This document shows, one piece after another, positions 57,801 to 64,000 of a DNA stretch of 64,000 nt (positions within the stretch are counted from its first letter, which is position 1; every line of letters starts with the position of its first letter). The DNA is from Clitopilus passeckerianus (Eukaryota; Basidiomycota; Agaricomycetes; Agaricales; Entolomataceae): contig CALYLX010000142.1 in the NCBI GenBank assembly GCA_944990035.1, forward strand, positions 1,240,001-1,304,000, in the 5' to 3' direction. The position numbers were made by a program, and so were the translations under genes. The notes under the pieces are model-generated. The model ran no database searches, was not told the DNA's origin, and saw only the letters and a program-made list of their open reading frames with translations.

Positions 57801-57967
57801 GTTGGTCGACTTCATGAAAAGTATTTAAACTGTTGAAGCTTAAACCTTCCAGATACGCAATTCTCGACTGTGGGGCGAACAAGGATCTAGCGGAGCGCAT
57901 GCAATCATTCAAGAAGTTCGTTTTATTGTTTGATCAGGCTAGCTCAGACGTACACGAGAAACCCTGA
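54813..57967 (+). CDS. Polo-like-kinase-related protein with a degenerate kinase domain
   Basis: A many-exon gene from about ATG 54813 to TGA 57965-57967. The kinase part shows GREVILKK (Lys strand), LHHPNIVSILSAF, VHIFELCPQGSLEDFL, VKNVADALVYLKRHLVVHCNISPRTVLI, LGGFDHAVKL, PEVK and TDIWSAGCVILASVTG. The HRD motif is HCN, and the DFG position reads GGFD, so catalysis seems lost. The C-terminal part has GWCIRH, RYKIMFLDGTIVDLDV and ERMQSFKKFVLLF, resembling a polo-box-like strand followed by a helix. The frame is short one A at 55648-55650; adding it restores PEVKMKAGMPVDFSTDIW. The kinase-fold call is firm; the polo-like link is tentative. Its stop lies 51 bases from the stop of the convergent SDR gene. 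Confidence 0.6.
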
Positions 57968-58017
57968 GCCTGTCGTTACATTCTTGTCGCGTACTTTGAG
58001 AAAAGCACATCAATGTT

Positions 58018-59606
58018 CTACAATTCCTTGAGGTCTAAACCGTGTTGGTTTTTCACTCTGCCTGACTCTATTTCTCTAACGGTGTATTTAATGGACGTGA
58101 CAATATCCCACTGTGGACGATACCTGCCACAACAATAATATGAGAATTATCGTGGAAAATGGGGAAAGCAGCGACATACCCAAGCATTGTCCTCGCCCGT
58201 GTATCATCGACCTCAATAGTTGCCAGATATTCCAGCAACGTGGGCTGTACATATATTCCTTGACCAAGCCATTTTGGCGCGACAGAAGGACGAACGCCTA
58301 AGGGTGACAGAAGGAACGACAGGATATGGTATCTCAGATACAGACATACTTCCATGATATGAGCGAGGATGTAAATCGGCAAAGTGGGAACATCCTCCAA
58401 GACAACGTTGCGTTTAGCATAATACTGGAAGGAAAAGATCAATCCCTGCTGAGAACCGAGTGGGCAACCTCTTACTTTGACTGTTTCACGAATTTGCTTC
58501 ATGGTCCAAGCAGGTCCTTTGCCTGTCACAAGGAAAGCTTGACCTCCAATAGCCTTAGGTTCTCTGCACAGAGCATCTTCCATCAATAGATGGGCAGATG
58601 CTACATCCCATACACAAATAGTTGTAGCGCCCCACGCTGCATCCCAGACGGGTATACGTTTCATGAGCAGACACATGGTTAATGACCTGTCATTGGGACC
58701 AGTGATTGTGCTGCGAAGGTCAATGTCAAAGCAGCCTCAAAGACGTCTGACATGCTCACTAAGCTGGGCGTAAAATCCCCGTGCGGAGGGCACGACGTCC
58801 ATTGGCCTTCTTCACAAGCTTTTCAGCCATGATTTTTGACCTTGAGTAGCAGCTCTGAGAGACAAGTTGTGGGGGTAATGGTTGGTCATAGTCGCTGACC
58901 ACGACCTTATGGTTAATGCCTCCCGGGGTATCGTATCCAAGGCGCAGAAATCTGGGGCGGGGTATGACCGCGTCGCCTGTTGAAGTGTAGATAGGATGGC
59001 ATTTGGCAATTCTTGAGCCACAGTGATTATGTTTTCAGTTCCCTGCACATTCACATTGTACGAAGCGGCCCAGCAATAAGAGTGGCGCTCGTAGAAATGA
59101 ATGTTGGCTGCCGTATGATAGAGGACCTCGGGCGGCTTCGACGTCGATGGGAAAGGTTGCGTGAGGGCAGCTCTGACGGAGTCGACGGATGTTATGTCCG
59201 TTTTAATGAAACTCACGGCTGGGTGAGCTACCAAACTTTGATCTGGGGGGACAATGTCGACAATTCGAATACGAGTCTCGCCCCGAAGGAGCAGGAGCTT
59301 CACTAGGTATCTGTACGACGTTGAGTGAATCAATGGCCGCGCAGCAATAGCAGCATCATGTCAAACTTACGACCCCACGAAGCCGGATCCGCCGATGATA
59401 GCATATCCAGCACCTGTAGTCTCTTTTGGGATGTTGTCCAAGAGGTTAATATGCTTGTACGACACCGCGTCTAGATCCTTGTCGGTAAGAAACTGCTCGG
59501 TTTGAATAGCAGGTCCCTGAAGGCGTGTGGAAAGTTTGTAAAGGTAAGCACTGAGCAGTCCAATTGCTAGCAGTTCAGGCGCCCAGCCTAACCTACCCGC
59601 CGGCAT
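58018..59606 (-). CDS. Extended short-chain dehydrogenase, 3-beta-hydroxysteroid dehydrogenase/Erg26-like
   Basis: Starts at ATG 59606 with a hydrophobic N-terminal segment (PELLAIGLLSAYLY), probably a membrane anchor. The Rossmann motif GGSGFVGS follows, then IRIVDIVPPD, YHTAANIHF, NVNVQGTENIITVAQE, the active-site pair in YSRSKIMAEK (YxxxK), ILRPAYTITGPNDRSLT and a C-terminal part IEVDDTRARTMLGYRPQW. A last intron (about 58074-58130) leads to the end LKEL at TAG 58018-58020. Family members use NAD(P) to oxidise 3-beta-hydroxy groups of sterols or related compounds; Erg26 acts in C-4 demethylation of ergosterol precursors. I cannot decide between Erg26 itself and a relative; the anchor at the N-terminus argues for a relative. 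Confidence 0.8.
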
Positions 59607-59805
59607 GGCAAGGGAAAGAAGAAGCGTTTCACATATCTATCACGCGGTATGAGTCGGCCTACCCAACAGGATGATGGATCAAATCAAGGCGACAGCTCAG
59701 TTCCTTTGTTTGTTTGGCTTTCCACTCATAGTGAGGTGGGTTGCTTTTGAAAGGATGTTTTACTAGTAGCTACAATAATTACATGGCTACAAACACTACA
59801 ATAAT

Positions 59806-61968
59806 TTAGCAGACAAAGAGGCGTGCGACAGAAGGGTCATGGTCGCTGGTTCTCTGAGCAAGGGTTGGTTGCCAATTGTTGATATGGATATGTTCGAAGC
59901 GAACAGGAAGCCACTTGAGAGCATCTGAGATGAAAATGTGGTCCAGCTGCTCGGAGTTCTGCCCAAAGACGTAGCTGTATCTTTCCGGGATTGGGATACC
60001 GGCGGCTTCATCAATGTCGGTAAGGACATCGGTCAATGGTTTGTAGACTGAGCGTGTTTGCAGGAACTCGTTGAAGTCGCCAGCCACAATGACCTTGGCA
60101 AACTTATTCGCGTCCAGAATGGACTTGACGAAGTCCTGGAAGCATGGCTCGTCAGAGGGATTGATAAGAGAACCAATGGAATACTTACCCCAACGAGGCT
60201 AACTTGGCGGGTTCGGGCATCCAGGGGAGTTGACAGGCGGTCTTGAATTTCCTTCAAGAGAGCTGCTTCCTCCCTTAGAAGCGAGATGAACATTGACAGT
60301 GAAGAACTGGCTTCCCAGAGCAGTTTGCCAATGAGCTACCAACGGCTTTCGAGAGTCGGTCCAAGCTTCATCTGTAGGTTCAATGCGTCCTGGGTTGAAG
60401 CTAAGAAGCTGGTCAGAGGAATGTCATGAGAAGACAGTCGTAGGCTTACTTGAGTCTGGGAATTCGACTGGGAGGGATAGTGACTTCGACCTTGTCAAGG
60501 GATCCACCAGCTGGGGAGCCGGGAACCAACTTCAATTTCTCTGGGCGGTACCTGGAAAGAATGAATATGCTGAATGCTCCCAAAGGTGCAAACTCACAGA
60601 TAGGCTTGACGGATGTTGCCACCTGGCTGTCCTCCATCTTTACCGTCGACGGGATCGATGACAACATAGTCGTAGGTTACATTGCTGAGGCTGGCAATGG
60701 CTTTGGCGAGAGTGCTGAGGGTAACATTAGCGCTAGCCGTGCCGTCATCCTTTGGTCCGGAGTTGTCCTGGATTTCCTGGACAAACATGAGGTCAGGCGT
60801 CTTGAGGTAGGTCGAAATATGGGTTGCGATCGTGTTTAGGTGAGCAGAAGTTGGCGCCAGATTCTCGACATTGTAGTCTCCAACGGTGAGGTAGCATGGG
60901 TTCCATTTCGTCGATTCCAGGGTAGTCGGTTTGATCGGAGCAGGTGGGGTGGCAATCACTTTAGGAGCTGTGGTCGGGAGGACATAGTAGAACCCGAACC
61001 TGTGTTTCAAGGTGTTAGTTGACAGAGAAATAAGTACTATTTTGAGCAGTGGTAACTAACTGATAGGTGACAACACCAGTAATGTCGGAAAGGTTTTGGC
61101 CGAGACCGACAGTTGGGTTCTTGGTTTTGTCGAGAGGTGCACCGATGATGACAGCCTCTGGGTGAAGGTCAGGTATGCCACCAGGACCTGTTTGCACATC
61201 AGTATACAATACCCGAGATATGTAATATTTTTGCATACCGAAAGTCACAGTCAGTCCACCCCTTTCGTTCTTGCCAGTAACTTTCCAGTCACCATGGACC
61301 CAGAATTCACCGTAGTTATTGGGGAAGCCTAGGAAATCGGTTTGGGGATGGATACTAACTGGCCTTCCAAGCTTTCCCAGAAGTCGAGTCCATATTTATC
61401 TGGTTGCAAGGTGGCATTAACACTCTCAACCTGGGTGACATTGTTTGGAACCGAAAGGATGCCGTCTGGGCCAGCGTCGAGCGGGGTATACAGCTGAAGA
61501 GGTGGGGATCTATCCCGGCCTAGGACGATGGGAGTGACGGTGTTGTTGCTCGACAGGATTGTAATGTTCGACGGTGAGCTTAGCTCGGTCAGGAGTAGGT
61601 CGTCTGGAGCAGTGCTAGAGCGATATTCAGCAACTTTTGCACTGCCAAGAGAGATGAGGTCTCCAACAGTTACTTGCGCGAGGACAGTGGTGGAGGTTGA
61701 GAAGATGTATATTCCAGTGGAAACTCGGATATCGTCGACGGGTTCGCCTGCCAGCCAAAAGCCGCTCGGCCCCTATGGAGCCAAATTAGGCACAGCACGA
61801 CGTTATATGGCCAGAACATACCTTCGCGGTGACAAGCCCACTAACGTCGTGGACAGTCTGCCCCACCAACGGACTCTGGAATGCAGGTCCTTGGATGTCT
61901 GCAATTGAGACCGACTTCGCGGCCGTGATAGCACTCGAGACGAAGATTACAGTATACAGCCAGTTCAT
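59806..61968 (-). CDS. Secreted endonuclease/exonuclease/phosphatase-family nuclease
   Basis: ATG 61968 opens a signal-peptide-like start (MNWLYTVIFVSSAITAA). A beta-rich N-terminal domain of about 300 residues follows (ISIADIQG-type start, FWVHGDW, VTFGMQKYY), as in ExeM-like extracellular nucleases. The catalytic part has VGDYNVENL, FVQEIQDNSG, PGGNIRQAYL, FFTVNVHLASKGG, IVAGDFNEF, EQLDHIFIS and the final TSDHDP before TAA 59806. These are the metal and phosphate ligands of the EEP fold. Likely role: degrade extracellular DNA. The frame shifts once near the GGGG run at 60224-60227, this time as if one base were extra; the rest is phase-consistent. Confidence 0.85.
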
Positions 61969-62655
61969 GATGTACTGAACTGCAGCTTGAATGGTTGCAG
62001 ACGCTGTATCCCATGCGTCGAGCTGCACATTGCGCTTTTAACACAAAGGTCCGAGGAACAATATCCAAGCGAACGTACGCACCAGCGAGCTTGGTGCACA
62101 TGGAACTGTCGTACAATGTGCCATATTTGGTGATAACGACGCGCTATCTCAACTCAATGTCGGGTAATGGCTGATGGATGGACAAGTACGCACGGTGCAT
62201 GGGGTACGCATCAGGATGTTATATAGGAAGCGACCGTGGCGTGAGTTGCCCAAATGAGGAGATGAAGGTAAGCACGTTCCTCCCAGTTGAGCCAAGACTC
62301 AAGGCACAGTAGACCGCTAGACGTCTGTCAATACAAAGCACGTTGACAATGATAGCATATGAATAGAATCAAGAAGTGGTCTTCAGCGTAGAAATGGACC
62401 TGAGGAAGTAAGCCGGGTTTGCACATTTTCCGTTCTATCAGTGCTTTATCTCCGACCCAGGTGGCTAGGACGGAGCACGCAATCCGACAATCTGAAGGGT
62501 TCGTCCCTGACTAGAAAAACGATAATGATCTCCAAACTTCCTCTTCACATTAACAGTAAATAACCAGACAAAATCATAAGTTGCATGTATAATACCCGAA
62601 CGAACCCTAGGCTACGCTGATCCCAATTTGCTCCAGAGTTGCACATATGAGCGAT
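61969..62655. other. Intergenic region, no gene recognised
   Basis: About 690 bases between the nuclease start and the 3' end of the next gene, both on the minus strand. A TATATAA-like element lies near 62216-62225 on the minus strand, too far upstream to assign without a mapped transcript start. Confidence 0.45.
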
Positions 62656-64000
62656 TCAGATACCAGCCCGACATTGGTTGTTCTGTTGGTCGCATTGGTT
62701 GACGGTGAGGCCTGCAGCCCTACCAGCATCCGAGTTCGCAAGGTTTGCACACTTATTGTGCTGGACGTCGCAGGAGCGTCCTAGGGCTGCCGACTCGTTG
62801 AGGAAAGAATCATTGCCTTCGACTTGGAATCCACGTCCGCCTTTTGTGACGGTAGGAGCGGCAATGCCTCCCACTATTGAAGTTAAGTTAATATCCTAGA
62901 AGTGGAACGACGGGAGGGAAAACGTACATGCACCAGTGAACCTTTGGATATTGTCTCCTGCGGCAGGAGCAGCAGTGGCAGTGGCGCTGTCGTCAAGGTT
63001 GGGATAAGCGTGAGGACAAAGGAAGACTTGTAGACACTTACGCCGCAGAGGTAGCAACCGAGGAAGCGGTAGTTGGTGCAGCTGTCGCTGTTGCACCTCC
63101 GGCAGTGACGGTGACAGTAACGGCTAAAGCAGGGACAATAAATAGGCGCACTAGAGAAGGCTTCGAGTGACTTACGAGCAGGGCAGCTGGCATCGGTAGC
63201 CGTGGCAGTAGCAGCACCATCAGTAGCAGTAGCGGTTGCGGTTGCGTCACTCTGTCCACCATCGGCACTACCGCCTTCTGCAGCCGCGTCAATTTCTTCA
63301 GCAGTGGCATCCTCGACCAGGAGATTCTGGGTGAAAATGCAACCGATTGGGTCATTTGCATCGTCACAAGAGTTACCCTTCGCGGTAGGATCATCCAGTT
63401 GCCCTGGGGCAAAGGTACCTGCCTTGAGAGCCAACTGGGGATCACCACCGACGGCCTTGATCTGCTTCGCCAACTCCAAAGTGATCGCCTTGTTAACAGC
63501 AGCAGCATTGGGTGAAGCCGGATCCTGTTTTCACAATAAGCCACTGATTCACTAGCCTTATAGGAAGTAACCAACCTGATGCTGTTGAATGGCAGCAATC
63601 TCAGGGTTCACGGCCTTGATACTCGTACAGGGATCCGTCACAGCGCCAACTTTTCCTGAATTTCGCTCGAGGGCACGATAGATCAGAGCGTCGACCTGGC
63701 CCTGAATGTCTCCTGCAGCCTTTGCGTTCGTGAATGCTCTATCAGCAGTTGCTTGCTGAAGACATGTGGCGTCCTAGAAACAGCGTTTAAATCACCGCAG
63801 AAGTTGTCCTCATGCGCCACTCACGGCAATTTTGCCAGCTCCGGTAATTCCGGCAGCATTTCCGAGCAAACCAAAGACAGGATCCTTAATCCCATCTGGG
63901 TTGTTGAGATTGAGGCTGTTGCGAACGGACGTCAAGAATTGCTCGTGAGAGTGTTCTGAAGTTAGACGTGTTAGTGTCAAGACTCTAGAAGTGGAGATTG
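62656..64000 (-). CDS. Secreted fungal protein of un-named family, 5' part beyond the right edge
   Basis: Exons can be read from the right edge to TGA 62656: DGIKDPVFGLLGNAAGITGAG, DATCLQQATADRAFTNAKAAGDIQGQVDALIYRALERN, SIKAVNPEIAAIQQHQDPASP, LAKQIKAVGGDP, GTFAPGQLDDPTAKGNSCDDANDPIGCIFTQNLLVEDATAEEIDAA, an Ala/Thr-repeat linker, and a last exon with RSCDVQHNKCANLANSD and VNQCDQQNNQC. The Cys spacing, Ala/Thr linker and these blocks recall a family of putative secreted proteins common in Basidiomycota; no biochemical function is known to me. The N-terminus and signal peptide are outside the window. Confidence 0.65.

Overview
The window is nuclear DNA from a filamentous basidiomycete, most likely a mushroom-forming Agaricomycete. 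Genes are dense on both strands and are cut by many short introns (mostly 50-60 bases, GT-AG, CTRAY-type branch sites). Several families are typical of Agaricomycetes: a DUF6533-type membrane protein, fast-evolving F-box proteins, an acyl-homoserine-lactonase-like metallo-beta-lactamase pair, and single-pass membrane proteins with the Pro-Leu-Ser tail motif. Exon boundaries below were found by reading across stops for conserved protein sequence and checking splice phase by hand. No database search was run.

Left part (1-14.9 kb): an N-terminal fragment with TPWEL repeats, probably leading into a methyltransferase off the left edge; an AAGAB/p34 adaptin-assembly chaperone; an F-box protein; a broken SAP-domain gene; the RNA polymerase III subunit RPC9; a tRNA-Asp(GTC) with its T-run; a SIKE/FGFR1OP2-type STRIPAK subunit; and a large PH-domain protein. 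Middle (15-33 kb): the very large intron-rich PRP8 gene, a GNAT acetyltransferase, an F-box gene, ribosomal protein S19, an acidic F-box gene, a single-pass membrane protein and a DUF6533-type multi-pass protein.

Right part (33-64 kb): a sterol glucosyltransferase with PH/GRAM regions; two tandem metallo-beta-lactamase genes; DAHP synthase; TIM9; a PrxQ-type peroxiredoxin; an F-box gene and its degenerate tandem copy, which is split by a foldback element with long terminal inverted repeats; a nitronate monooxygenase; the MPS1/TTK checkpoint kinase; a polo-like-kinase-related protein that has lost its catalytic motifs; an extended SDR (3-beta-HSD/Erg26-like); a secreted endonuclease/exonuclease/phosphatase; and a secreted protein running off the right edge.

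The genes are mostly unrelated housekeeping and accessory genes. I see no operon-like or biosynthetic cluster. The strongest non-gene signals are (1) about ten single-base frame slips at short homopolymers, nearly all one base short, including one in the essential PRP8 gene, so the assembly probably under-calls homopolymers; (2) the foldback element inside the duplicated F-box copy; (3) a GC-AG intron and a 15-nt micro-exon in PRP8; and (4) the PLK-like pseudokinase.
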